Shown here piece by piece: positions 1 through 7,982 of a stretch of DNA of 64,000 nt. The DNA is from UBA1234 sp964400015. Its GTDB lineage: Bacteria > Bacillota > Clostridia > TANB77 > UBA1234. Each line of letters opens with the position of its first letter. Position 1 is the stretch's first letter. A model generated the notes under the pieces. That model saw nothing but the letters and a program-made list of their open reading frames with translations, made no database searches and was not told where the DNA came from. The position numbers and the translations under genes are program-made. Location: assembly GCA_964400015.1 (NCBI GenBank), contig CAYNRR010000002.1, positions 108,038 to 172,037 on the forward strand, given 5' to 3'.

Positions 1-14
1 ACCATTTTATTCCA

Positions 15-1100
15 CTATTTTTGTGCATTTACCCTTTTTAATAAAACTTCTTCAGGAGTATAAAACTTATAAATCAACGTTCTTTTTTGCCTATTATTCA
101 ATAATCTACGCATTAACATTAGCTCACTTGCCATAACACCAATATCTATTTTCGATAAATATGGGCAGGTAAAAATCTTACATGGTAAGCACTTTACTTT
201 ACAAGTACCGTCCTTATTATTATGTTCACATTTTCTGACAACTTTAAAGCAACAACCATCCGTTTTAGGAACAGGATATCTGCTAAACAAATTTTTATGT
301 CTTTGAGCAACACAGCTATCATTTTTAAAATTGCAAAAAGCAAATTTCGAGAATATTTCATCCATGTCCTTGCAAATAACATCATATATATATTGATATC
401 TTTCCTCATCTTTTTCTAAAGTTATTGCATAAATAAACTTTTGAAGTTCTGATACTATAAACCTACTTTCATTAGTTTTTTCAGAATCAATAAAATACGG
501 AACAATATTGGCTGATTCAACAAGCTTTAACAATACTTCCATTACGAAATCAACATCATATTTATTGTTTTCAAAATTCACGTCTTCTCTTTTAGAATTT
601 TGAATTATAATATTTAAAGCCTCTTCTGTAATTTGCTCTAACTCCATACAATTTACAGAAAACGCTATATCGTTCATTCTCCTTCTCATCAGTGTATTCC
701 ACAATGGATACGATGAAATGCTAGAAATATCAAGTACAACAACTATCTTTTCTCTATTCGATAATAATTCTATATCAAAATTTTCAGTCCATTTTTTATA
801 AAAGTTTATTTTCGACTCATATTCTTTTCCTGCATAATATGAATTTATTTTTTTAGAATCTTCATATTTTACATTTTCTATTTTTACTGCGTTTACTCCT
901 GTAGGCTCAATTCCTTTCGTTTCAAAAAGCAAAGCAAGTTCTACATTATTAAAATCTATATCATCTATTTTTTCCACCACGTTGTCACTGTTAAAATAGC
1001 AATACTTATACTCCAAATAATCATTTATCTTTAATATTAAATCAGCACTATCTGTGCCTATGCTCTTAATCTTATCTAATTTTTCTTTTGAAATCATCAT
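15..1100 (-). CDS. Hypothetical protein with Cys-rich C-terminal region
   Basis: A 361-residue protein I do not recognise. The first ~245 residues are mixed alpha/beta and Lys/Glu-rich with no motif I can name. Residues ~255-315 hold about a dozen cysteines, several as CC, CxxC and CxxxxC pairs (for example CEHNNKDGTCKVKCLPCKIF), followed by a basic tail. The spacing suggests a metal or Fe-S site, which is inference. No signal peptide or membrane segment is visible. The start has GAGAGG five bases upstream; a second ATG follows directly. It is followed by no other complete gene inside the window and is transcribed away from the 1218-1622 gene by about 120 nt. Confidence 0.75.
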   Translation of the reverse strand: MMISKEKLDKIKSIGTDSADLILKINDYLEYKYCYFNSDNVVEKIDDIDFNNVELALLFETKGIEPTGVNAVKIENVKYEDSKKINSYYAGKEYESKINFYKKWTENFDIELLSNREKIVVVLDISSISSYPLWNTLMRRRMNDIAFSVNCMELEQITEEALNIIIQNSKREDVNFENNKYDVDFVMEVLLKLVESANIVPYFIDSEKTNESRFIVSELQKFIYAITLEKDEERYQYIYDVICKDMDEIFSKFAFCNFKNDSCVAQRHKNLFSRYPVPKTDGCCFKVVRKCEHNNKDGTCKVKCLPCKIFTCPYLSKIDIGVMASELMLMRRLLNNRQKRTLIYKFYTPEEVLLKRVNAQK

Positions 1101-1178
1101 AATATCCTCTCTTCTTTAGAATGATTTAAAAACATTATACCAATAAAGTTTAAACATATAAAGGTAGTTTTTATTAAA

Positions 1179-1217
1179 CGTGAGAAGCGTCTTGAACTAA
1201 ATCAAGACGCTTCACGC
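1179..1217 (-). terminator. Hairpin at the end of the 1218-1622 gene
   Basis: A 12-bp perfect stem (1184-1195 with 1202-1213), extended past one mismatch, sits directly on the stop codon of the 1218-1622 gene. The sequence after the stem on the minus strand is only moderately T-rich, so it may act as a 3' end stabiliser as well as a terminator. Confidence 0.55.
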
Positions 1218-1622
1218 TTAGTAATCCAACGGCATATTGATAATGCCCTCTACTGGAGTTCCATAACTCAAATGGACACTCACCAACTCCTCAGTCTTGT
1301 GACTGTATATCGGAGTTTTGCCAACCAACGGAATACCATTGGCTTTCATGATTTCCTCTACCAGATCCGGGTTGCATTCGGAAACAGGAACTTCAAAACC
1401 GATTGTTCCGAAAATGCACTTTTGGCTTGCAAAGCTGGCTTCACGCTCTTTAATCATGTTAATGAGCCATTCATACGCAGCTTTCAAACTTTCTTCTGCA
1501 TCTTCGGCAATCTTGATGTTCTCAACTTCTTTGACGGTTTTCTCAGAGTTGATCACCTTGAAATTGCTCCGTCTCTTTTCTGCAATCAGATCGGCCATAG
1601 AATTGGTACGCTTAATACTCAC
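1218..1622 (-). CDS. Hypothetical protein, atypical codon use
   Basis: A 134-residue soluble protein I do not recognise. The N-terminal half is basic and then helical and acidic (EKTVKEVENIKIAEDAEESL). The C-terminal half looks like a compact beta-rich domain containing the segment CIFGTIGFEVPVSECNPDL. The start ATG has a full AGGAGGT site about nine bases upstream. It uses CTG, CGG, GCC and AAG codons far more than the housekeeping genes in this window, a trait shared with the genes at 5007-5942, 7983-8333 and 40775-41125. It has its own 3' hairpin, so it is probably a single-gene unit. Recent acquisition is inferred. Confidence 0.7.
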   Translation of the reverse strand: MSIKRTNSMADLIAEKRRSNFKVINSEKTVKEVENIKIAEDAEESLKAAYEWLINMIKEREASFASQKCIFGTIGFEVPVSECNPDLVEEIMKANGIPLVGKTPIYSHKTEELVSVHLSYGTPVEGIINMPLDY

Positions 1623-1703
1623 GTTACCTACCTCCTTGTATTGTTGACATAACTATTTTACTACATGTTCCCTTATTTTGTCAATAACTTCCATTAAGAA
1701 TAT

Positions 1704-2093
1704 TTACTTGTCAGTAAAAATCACAAATTTACTAGCAATGTAGTTTAATACAATAACCACCACATTTGACAAAACTTTTACCAACATATCATTCCAAAAT
1801 AGCAAATCTACAAAAACAAACATTATTGCTACGTCTAAAACGCCAGTTACCAGTCTACACAAATAGAACTTTGTAGCTTCTTTAAGTAAAGTATATTTAT
1901 CCCAAGACTTACTCTCAAACACCCAAGCCTTATTCGTAACAAAAGCAAACGTCGCAGCTAAGAACCACGAAATAATCGTACTAATAACTGTAGAAAACTT
2001 TAAAATATGAGCAAATATAAAGTAAGCAATCGTATTCACGCAGACAGTTAATACACCAAAAAACAAATATGACAATACATTATTCTTTTTCAT
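1704..2093 (-). CDS. GtrA-like family membrane protein
   Basis: A 129-residue integral membrane protein with four predicted membrane segments (residues ~8-30, 36-55, 75-95, 100-122), the layout of the GtrA/DPMS-TM family. Family landmarks visible are the conserved N in the second helix region (FVTNKAWVFES) and the basic loop after it. GtrA-family proteins are thought to help move lipid-linked sugars across the membrane for surface glycosylation; the substrate here is unknown. There is no glycosyltransferase next to it, so its partner is not apparent. The start has GGGAG upstream at good spacing. Confidence 0.82.
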   Translation of the reverse strand: MKKNNVLSYLFFGVLTVCVNTIAYFIFAHILKFSTVISTIISWFLAATFAFVTNKAWVFESKSWDKYTLLKEATKFYLCRLVTGVLDVAIMFVFVDLLFWNDMLVKVLSNVVVIVLNYIASKFVIFTDK

Positions 2094-2186
2094 ATGTTAG
2101 ATCTCCCTTTATCCTTATTATTTCCGCTTTTATACTTCAAGTATTATATATTAAAAATATTAAAATTACTATATATAGAAAACCTC

Positions 2187-2959
2187 TTATTTTTTTATTT
2201 GCCTACCTGCATGATCTATCGTATATCCATCCTTATATACAAGTTCTTCAAGTGAAACAATTTCATACCCTTCTTCACTTATCGTATCTATTATTTGCTG
2301 CAATCCGAGATGAAGTATATTTCGTATCATTGTGCATCAATATTATCGAACCATTTTGAATTTTATTTTTTATTCTTTCACACATTTCATCCGGAGTTTT
2401 TCCTGTATAATCAAGAGTGTCAACGTCCCACTGTATCACTTGCATTCCCCAATCTTCAGCTGCAGTTATTATTTCATTATTATATTCTCCATATGCACCT
2501 CGATAATATTTTACTTTATCACCTGTAATTTCTTCAATCAGCTTATTGCATTCTAGCATATCCTTCATATTTTCCTCATATGTCATTTGTGCAACGTGTG
2601 CATGATTTAAAGTATGATTTCCGTATTTCAAGTCCTGCACTGTGTAAAGCTGAAACAGCTTCTTGATTTTTCTTTACCCATTCTCCAACTGTAAAAAATG
2701 TAGCTTGTGCATTGTTTTTCTTTAATATATCTATGATATCGCTTATATCATCTGCACCCCATGCACAATCAAATGTAATTGCTACTTGTTTTTTATTTGT
2801 TTCCACGCTATATATTGGTAACAATCTATTTTGACTTGTTGTTTCTAAAAGCTGATTTATCGAAGTGTACACATATATGCACACAGCAAGTAATATTACC
2901 AATGTTATTAAACTTAGCAACACTGTTTTTTGCTTTACGACAATAAATCTTTTACCCAT
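2187..2959 (-). pseudogene. Broken PdaB-like polysaccharide deacetylase
   Basis: The remains of a polysaccharide deacetylase of the sporulation PdaA/PdaB type. It has an N-terminal membrane anchor followed by a NodB domain with motif 1 (TFDCAWGADD), the metal motif NHTLNHAH, motif 3 (RGAYGEYN), QWDVDTLDY and ILMHN. The frame is broken twice. An extra base at about 2623 lies between EI and GNHT. A second net +1 change lies near 2304-2308, after which the frame resumes as LQQIIDTISEEGYEIVSLEE and runs to a stop at 2187-2189. I chose the ATG at 2959 because GGGAGGG lies just upstream. The active gene would have trimmed acetyl groups from cortex or wall glycan. A sequencing error cannot be excluded, but two separate shifts favour decay. 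Confidence 0.8.
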
Positions 2960-2976
2960 AAAAATCCCTCCCATAT
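2924..2976. repeat. 53-bp direct repeat, copy A
   Basis: Identical to 4925-4977 at 52 of 53 positions (the mismatch is at 2939/4940). This copy covers the ribosome binding site, start codon and first codons of the broken deacetylase. Confidence 0.85.
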
Positions 2977-2977
2977 T

Positions 2978-3107
2978 TCAACTTTTGTCCCTGTATATCC
3001 ATCATCCTGATAAATATCCACTAAAAACCAATTATCTTTATTACTAACATACTTCATTAAAAAATCTTTTTGATACTTTCTGATGTACTATATACAACCA
3101 TAGTAAC
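2978..3107 (-). pseudogene. Remnant of a serine-type site-specific recombinase
   Basis: Read on the minus strand, an open stretch encodes KYVSNKDNWFLVDIYQDDGY followed by TGT. This closely fits the conserved stretch of large serine recombinases (resolvase family: helix, W, then VDIYxDDGxSGT). A ribosome binding site (GGAGG) and ATG lie upstream in a different frame encoding MVVYSTSESIKK, which may be the eroded first strand. The frame runs straight into direct repeat copy A and no DNA-binding or catalytic-Ser part remains. It marks an old mobile-element event at this locus. Confidence 0.6.
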
Positions 3108-3237
3108 CCTCCTTACAAAATACATATTCCATAAGCAAAACAAAAATACATTTTTGCTTATCATCTGTAAAAATGGTACATCACACAACCTGTTTTTTCT
3201 ACTATTGGCAAATCTCATTTAAATTTAATTTTAGGCA

Positions 3238-3270
3238 CAAAAAATGCCTTGAGAGACTATTCTCAAAGCA
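3238..3270 (-). terminator. Terminator after the DUF4143-type ATPase gene
   Basis: A 9-bp stem (3245-3253 with 3262-3270, one G-U pair on the RNA) is followed on the minus strand by six T residues. Confidence 0.75.
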
Positions 3271-3329
3271 CTTTAAATATCGTTATTATTTTGATTTTCA
3301 TTCATAAAAATGTCTAAATTACATTTTAT

Positions 3330-4661
3330 TTATTTTTGCAAATAACGTTTCAATAAAAACGCACAAAAATATGGGAATGTATATATATTGTCTACTTTAC
3401 CAATATTTCCATTTATAAATTTAATACCATATTGTATACAACGATATTTATCACTATTTATCAATAAACGTAAAGATTTTGATTTATTATTGCTAGCCTT
3501 AACTTCAACAGGAATCAATTCTGTGGCAGTTCTAACAAAGAAATCTTCTTCTAATGTGGAGTCATCTCTTTTATAATAATATAGCTCGTATCCACTTTTC
3601 TTTAATGCTTCTCCAATCATATTTTCATATAAAGCACCCTTATACACACCTAAATTTTTATTAGCCCTCAAATCTTCTTGTGCTTCTTCATCAAGCATAG
3701 CTATGATCAATCCAGTATCAGCAAAATATATTTTATATTTTGTATCATCATAATTTCCTTTTAGAGGAAGTTCAGGGAAATTCAAACAATAGCAAATATT
3801 GATTATTCCCGAATCATTAAGCCATTCTATGCACCCTCTATAATCCTTAAATCGCGCACCAGATGCAACTTTTGTTATTTGAAATTTTTTATTATCCTTA
3901 GCAAGTTGAACTGGGATTTGATTAAAAACATTTAAAATTCTTGTTTGGTCGATACCATCTGCATATTTTCTTATATCTTCTTTATAGTCTGCAATCAATT
4001 GACGTTGCAACTCAAGTGACCCCTCAAACGTACCTTTTTCTATATATTCACGAACAACAGCAGGCATTCCACCTAATATGCAAAAATCAAGGAATAGCGA
4101 ATTTAAAACAGACAACTCAAGTTCATTAAATGGCTTATGTTCTTTCATATGTGATAGTATATCTGAAATAAAATTATTATCATATCCCTTTGCCCATAAA
4201 AACTCTTCAAAATCCATTGAATGCATATCATAATCTATTTTGTAACCAACACTATTACTTTCTATTTTTTTATAATTGATTCCAAGCATAGAACCACTAC
4301 ATATAACATCAAATCTGCCATCCACACTAAAAAATTTAAGAGATGTTGCAATTTCTGGATATTCTTGTAATTCATCAAAAAATATAAGTGTTTTATCTGG
4401 TATAAATCTTTTGGTTGGATCTAAAAGAGATATATTTTTTATAATGTCGTCCACTTTATAACCATCAATCGTAATCTTTTTATATTTTGGTTCTTCAACA
4501 AAATTTATATATATAATATTTTCATAAAATTCATTTGCAAATTTGTTTATTGATTCGGTTTTTCCTATTTGCCTTGCACCTTTAACAATAATTGGTTTCT
4601 TTTCTTTGTTTTCTTTCCAATCAATTAAAAATTTATCTATTTTTCTTCTTAGATATACCAT
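3330..4661 (-). CDS. ATP-binding protein, AAA_14/DUF4143 family
   Basis: A 443-residue P-loop ATPase. Walker A is GARQIGKT at residues 28-35, and Walker B is LIFFDELQ near residue 90. The AAA_14 ATPase region is followed by a C-terminal DUF4143 domain that carries the restriction-endonuclease-like segment ending in IPVEVKAS. Members of this family are common in gut Clostridia and Bacteroidetes, usually in variable regions. Their role is not established, though the fold suggests a nucleic-acid-linked ATPase. The length is normal for the family and the frame is intact. It sits alone between the two copies of a 53-bp direct repeat, next to a recombinase remnant, which supports recent gain. It has its own terminator at 3238-3270. 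Confidence 0.88.
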   Translation of the reverse strand: MVYLRRKIDKFLIDWKENKEKKPIIVKGARQIGKTESINKFANEFYENIIYINFVEEPKYKKITIDGYKVDDIIKNISLLDPTKRFIPDKTLIFFDELQEYPEIATSLKFFSVDGRFDVICSGSMLGINYKKIESNSVGYKIDYDMHSMDFEEFLWAKGYDNNFISDILSHMKEHKPFNELELSVLNSLFLDFCILGGMPAVVREYIEKGTFEGSLELQRQLIADYKEDIRKYADGIDQTRILNVFNQIPVQLAKDNKKFQITKVASGARFKDYRGCIEWLNDSGIINICYCLNFPELPLKGNYDDTKYKIYFADTGLIIAMLDEEAQEDLRANKNLGVYKGALYENMIGEALKKSGYELYYYKRDDSTLEEDFFVRTATELIPVEVKASNNKSKSLRLLINSDKYRCIQYGIKFINGNIGKVDNIYTFPYFCAFLLKRYLQK

Positions 4662-4731
4662 AAAATCACCCCGAAAGTACTATTCTTGCTATTAGTATAC
4701 ACCAAAAAATGGTATAAATCAATTCTCGATT

Positions 4732-4793
4732 ACAAAAAAATGAGGGAATATTTCGACATTTTAACAAAAAAATGAGCGAATATTTACATTTTA
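4732..4793. repeat. Imperfect tandem repeat, 32 and 30 bp
   Basis: Two units, 4732-4763 and 4764-4793, share ACAAAAAAATGAG, GAATATTT and ACATTTTA with one substitution and a 2-base deletion. They lie just upstream of the ATPase gene start and could be an operator or a replication slip. Confidence 0.6.
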
Positions 4794-4924
4794 TAGCATT
4801 TTTTCGTTATTAACTCGATAAATTTTGTAAATCAATTATTTATATATTATATTTAAAATTTCTTGTTTTCCACTATATTTTCATTCCTAAAATATTATTT
4901 AAAAGCTATTTCCCCTAAGAATTA

Positions 4925-4977
4925 TGTTTTTTGCTTTACAACAATAAATCTTTTACCCATAAAAATCCCTCCCATAT
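4925..4977. repeat. 53-bp direct repeat, copy B
   Basis: Matches copy A (2924-2976) at 52 of 53 positions with an offset of 2001 bp. On the minus strand it still carries the ribosome binding site, ATG and 12 codons of the deacetylase start, then hits a stop. Its promoter-side end forms one arm of the sugar-kinase terminator. Confidence 0.85.
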
Positions 4978-4996
4978 ATAAGATATGAGAGGGATT
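4961..4996 (-). terminator. Terminator of the PfkB-type kinase gene
   Basis: A 14-bp stem with one mismatch (4964-4977 with 4983-4996) is followed on the minus strand by TTTTT. It overlaps direct repeat copy B. Confidence 0.7.
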
Positions 4997-5006
4997 CTTG
5001 GTTTAT

Positions 5007-5942
5007 TTATAATTTATACGCGTCAATAATCATGACTTCGTCAGCAGTTGCATTTGCAATTGCATCAACTTCTGCAACCGTCATGAAACCGTTGCTTGCT
5101 CCATTGAAGGAGATCTTATGCGACGCAAAAATTTGTGCACGCCTTAATGCTTCCAACGGGCTATAACCATTCAGTTTGAAATGCAGGAAACTACTGAACA
5201 AGGCATCGCCTGCACCTAATGTGTTTACTACGTTTGGGTTTGTCACTGCTTTCATTATATAAACAGTGTCTTCACCACGGATATAAATCTCTGCACCAGC
5301 ACTTCCACGTCCTACGACCATGATACTAGCAGGATAGCGATTCCTCATTGCTGTGATAAAATCTTTTATATTTCTCCAAAGTTTTTCACCACTGAAGAAA
5401 AGAATATCGGCATATTTCATGAATTCCCTGTTATAACAATCATCAGAATTATCCAAGACATGAACGTCTGTTGCAATCAAGACATTTGCTTCACGTGCTT
5501 TGTGAAGGAGTTCTCGATTGAAATTAACATTACATGCAACAACTGCATTAAACGTTTCAAAGTCGAAATTAGAAAAATCGTACTGTGCTTTTTGTAAGTC
5601 TTTGGTATCCGTGAAAATTGCTCTCTGACCAAAAAACTCATCGTGCATGACAACCGATACAGGAGTAGCCGAAAGTACATGCTTTACTGCCGAGGTATCG
5701 ATTTTATCTTCTTCCAATGTCTTTTTGATTTTTTGTGCCTCTAAATCATTGCCAAGCATAGCCACCAGCGAAGTATCATCGCCAAGTGTTGCAAGAGCTT
5801 TTGCGACGTTATATGCAACGCCACCCACATTTGTTTGAATTGCATTAGTAGCATACCTAACAGGAGCGTATTTTAACGGAAACCGTTCGATTTTGAGATT
5901 GGTTTCAAGGTTTACATTACCAGATACTAAAATTTTTTTCAT
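5007..5942 (-). CDS. PfkB-family carbohydrate kinase
   Basis: A 311-residue cytoplasmic sugar or nucleoside kinase of the ribokinase/PfkB family. Visible motifs are the N-terminal glycine-rich GGVAYNVAKALATLG and, near residue 240, NTLGAGDALFSSFLH, where the GAGD Asp is the catalytic base. The length matches the family. The substrate cannot be read from sequence; pseudouridine, ribose or fructose-phosphate kinases are all possible, and there is no transporter or sugar isomerase next door to help. It has a good promoter (6015-6043), a GGAGG site and a terminator, so it is a single-gene unit. Codon use is less AT-biased than in the core genes. Confidence 0.85.
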   Translation of the reverse strand: MKKILVSGNVNLETNLKIERFPLKYAPVRYATNAIQTNVGGVAYNVAKALATLGDDTSLVAMLGNDLEAQKIKKTLEEDKIDTSAVKHVLSATPVSVVMHDEFFGQRAIFTDTKDLQKAQYDFSNFDFETFNAVVACNVNFNRELLHKAREANVLIATDVHVLDNSDDCYNREFMKYADILFFSGEKLWRNIKDFITAMRNRYPASIMVVGRGSAGAEIYIRGEDTVYIMKAVTNPNVVNTLGAGDALFSSFLHFKLNGYSPLEALRRAQIFASHKISFNGASNGFMTVAEVDAIANATADEVMIIDAYKL

Positions 5943-6014
5943 GATAATTCCTCCTATTGTTAGATGGATAGTTTTACAAAACTACATTATGTTAATTTTC
6001 TTCGGTTGCTAAAA

Positions 6015-6043
6015 ATATTACCACAATTTTAAACTTTTATCAA
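6015..6043 (-). promoter_or_regulatory. SigA-type promoter of the PfkB-type kinase gene
   Basis: On the minus strand TTGATA and TAATAT are separated by exactly 17 bases. The predicted start leaves a ~65-base leader before the kinase ATG. Confidence 0.6.
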
Positions 6044-6122
6044 GTCATATTTGTCCGTTTTCACCCCTCCTCATTTTGCCGTGTTCACTCATGCTATTCC
6101 AATTTGTTACTGGATGTGTATT

Positions 6123-6171
6123 ATAAAAAAGCTCCCACCTTCTAGATACAAAGTATCTAAAAGATGGGAGT
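6123..6171 (-). terminator. Terminator of the Cys/His-repeat protein gene
   Basis: A long stem (CTCCCA arms, with one small imperfection) lies just after the stop at 6177, followed on the minus strand by six T residues. Confidence 0.85.
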
Positions 6172-6176
6172 TAAAG

Positions 6177-7886
6177 TTATCGTTTAAAAGATTTATTCTT
6201 TACACCATAAACAATTACAGCAATCAGCAAAATACTGCTCACGATAAAGCCAATCATACCGAAAGTTCCACGATTGTTTTCGTTTTCTTTCGCATTGTTG
6301 CCATTATCAGTTGCTTCAGGTAATTTCTCTATAACGGTATCTGCAAGTTTGACTTCGTTTTTGCATTTCTTATCAGAGAAATACTTGCCACAGTCTTTGC
6401 AACACCAATACTCAATGTTACCCCTTGCTTCAGTTGTCGCTGCAATCGCATCAACATGTTTGAGATTCACGTGATTATTCTTGTTAATGTTGCCATATTC
6501 CTGTCCACAGCATTCACAAACAGCTTTACTTCTACAAGTTGCCGTTCCACCCTTATGGTCAGAAATCTTTTTACCACAAATATCACACTTGTGATTATTG
6601 TCTTTATCTCGACAATCAGTAATTTCTTCACCACAGATATCGCACTTGTGATTGTTGTCCTTATCTCGGCAATCATTAAGTTTCATACCACAGATGTCAC
6701 ACTTGTGGTCGGCAGGATTATCATCTTTGCAACTAGAAATCTTGGCTCCACAAATATCACATTTATGATTTTTATTATTATCCCGACAATTAGAAATCTT
6801 ATCACCGCAAATATCACACTTGTGATTGTAATTATCATCATGGCAATCGGAAAGCTTTTTGCCACAGCCATAGTCACAATAATGGTCATGGTTTGCATCT
6901 TCGCAAGTACCAAATGTCTTAGAGCAGCCGTAGTCACACTTGTGGTCGTGGTTTGCATCTTCGCAAGTGCCAAATGTCTTTCCACAGCCGTAATCACACT
7001 TGTGGTCGTGATTTGCATCTTCGCAGGTGCCAAATGTCTTGCCACAGCCATAATCACACTTGTGGTCGTGGTTTGCATCTTCGCAAACACCCATTGTCTT
7101 GCCACAGACATCACATTTATGGTCCTTGGGGCTTTCGTCTTTGCATTCGGATACTGACTGATTACAATAACTACAAATATGTGTACCATTTGCAGCTACA
7201 TGTTCACCCCAGACTTTAGAGCAACCATAGTCACACTTGTGGTCGTGATTTGCATCTTCGCAGGTGCCAAATGTCTTGCCACAGCCATAATCACACTTGT
7301 GGTCGTGATTTGCATCTTCGCAAGTGCCAAATGTCTTGCCACAGCCGTAATCACACTTGTGGTCGTGATTTGCATCTTCGCAAACACCCATTGTCTTGCC
7401 ACAGACATCACATTTATGGTCCTTGGGGCTTTCGTCTTTGCATTCGGATACTGACTGATTACAATAACTACAAATATGTGTACCATTTGCAGCTACATGT
7501 TCACCCCAGACTTTAGAACAGCCATAGTCGCATTTGTGGTCGTGGTTTGCATCTTCGCAAACGCCTACAGTCACACCACACAAAACTCTATCACATATAT
7601 GGTCTTTATTTTCATCAATATGTCCGAGAGCTGAAACTTCACCACTACTAGTTCCACCACAACTATAACATTCTATGCTCCAAAATCCTTTGCTTTCACA
7701 CTTTGCCATTGTATGAAAATGGTGAATATAGGTATCTTCACCACATGCAGGGCAAACTCCCAACCAACATATAGCACATCTATGATATTCATCAACAACG
7801 TGTTCGTGATCGGCAGATGCCGTGATGGGCAGAAGCATGACCAACATAAACACTACCATGAAAATGCTAAAAATCCGTTTTTTCAT
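6177..7886 (-). CDS. Surface-anchored Cys/His-repeat protein
   Basis: A 569-residue exported protein. It has an N-terminal signal peptide (residues 1-25, ending near ASA), a long Cys/His/Asp-rich repeat region (~26-470), a non-repeated domain ending in a CCKDCGKYF-like knuckle, and a C-terminal membrane helix (GMIGFIVSSILLIAVIVYGV) with a basic tail. The basic unit is about 20 residues (CEDANHDHKCDYGCGKTFGT). At DNA level a 297-bp block (99 codons) is present twice with almost no change, so the array grew recently. Each unit holds a CxxxC-type pair with several His and Asp, which suggests zinc or other metal binding; this is inferred. The role is unknown, with adhesion or metal capture as options. 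The start is supported by GGAG upstream. Confidence 0.82.
   Translation of the reverse strand: MKKRIFSIFMVVFMLVMLLPITASADHEHVVDEYHRCAICWLGVCPACGEDTYIHHFHTMAKCESKGFWSIECYSCGGTSSGEVSALGHIDENKDHICDRVLCGVTVGVCEDANHDHKCDYGCSKVWGEHVAANGTHICSYCNQSVSECKDESPKDHKCDVCGKTMGVCEDANHDHKCDYGCGKTFGTCEDANHDHKCDYGCGKTFGTCEDANHDHKCDYGCSKVWGEHVAANGTHICSYCNQSVSECKDESPKDHKCDVCGKTMGVCEDANHDHKCDYGCGKTFGTCEDANHDHKCDYGCGKTFGTCEDANHDHKCDYGCSKTFGTCEDANHDHYCDYGCGKKLSDCHDDNYNHKCDICGDKISNCRDNNKNHKCDICGAKISSCKDDNPADHKCDICGMKLNDCRDKDNNHKCDICGEEITDCRDKDNNHKCDICGKKISDHKGGTATCRSKAVCECCGQEYGNINKNNHVNLKHVDAIAATTEARGNIEYWCCKDCGKYFSDKKCKNEVKLADTVIEKLPEATDNGNNAKENENNRGTFGMIGFIVSSILLIAVIVYGVKNKSFKR
6918..7512. repeat. 297-bp tandem duplication inside the repeat gene
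   Basis: Two near-identical 297-bp blocks (about 6918-7214 and 7215-7511) each contain four or five 60-bp Cys/His units. The landmark GGTCCTTGGGG occurs at 7121 and again at 7418. Confidence 0.8.
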
Positions 7887-7933
7887 AAGTCATTCTCCTC
7901 TCATAATGTCAGATATTTTAAGCTTGTGTGAGA

Positions 7934-7977
7934 AAATGACTTGCCCTTAAAACATTTAATTTTAAGGGCAAGTCATT
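7934..7977 (-). terminator. Terminator of the 7983-8333 gene
   Basis: A perfect 18-bp stem (7934-7951 with 7960-7977) lies five bases after the stop, followed by TTTTC on the minus strand. Confidence 0.8.
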
Positions 7978-7982
7978 AGCTT

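Larger units (their letters stand above)
4662..5006. other. 345-bp AT-rich spacer with scar sequences
   Basis: No gene is visible. From the ATPase side it holds an imperfect tandem repeat (4732-4793), a very AT-rich stretch, the second copy of the 53-bp direct repeat (4925-4977) and the terminator of the sugar kinase gene (4961-4996). Confidence 0.7.

Noticed and set aside
6456..7454. Long plus-strand reading frames opposite the Cys/His-repeat gene
   Set aside because: They are antisense copies of the repeat units; there is no ribosome binding site and the products are low-complexity.
6900..7560. Regular 60-bp repeats resembling a CRISPR array
   Set aside because: The repeats are contiguous without spacers and encode protein in one frame with a signal peptide and membrane anchor.
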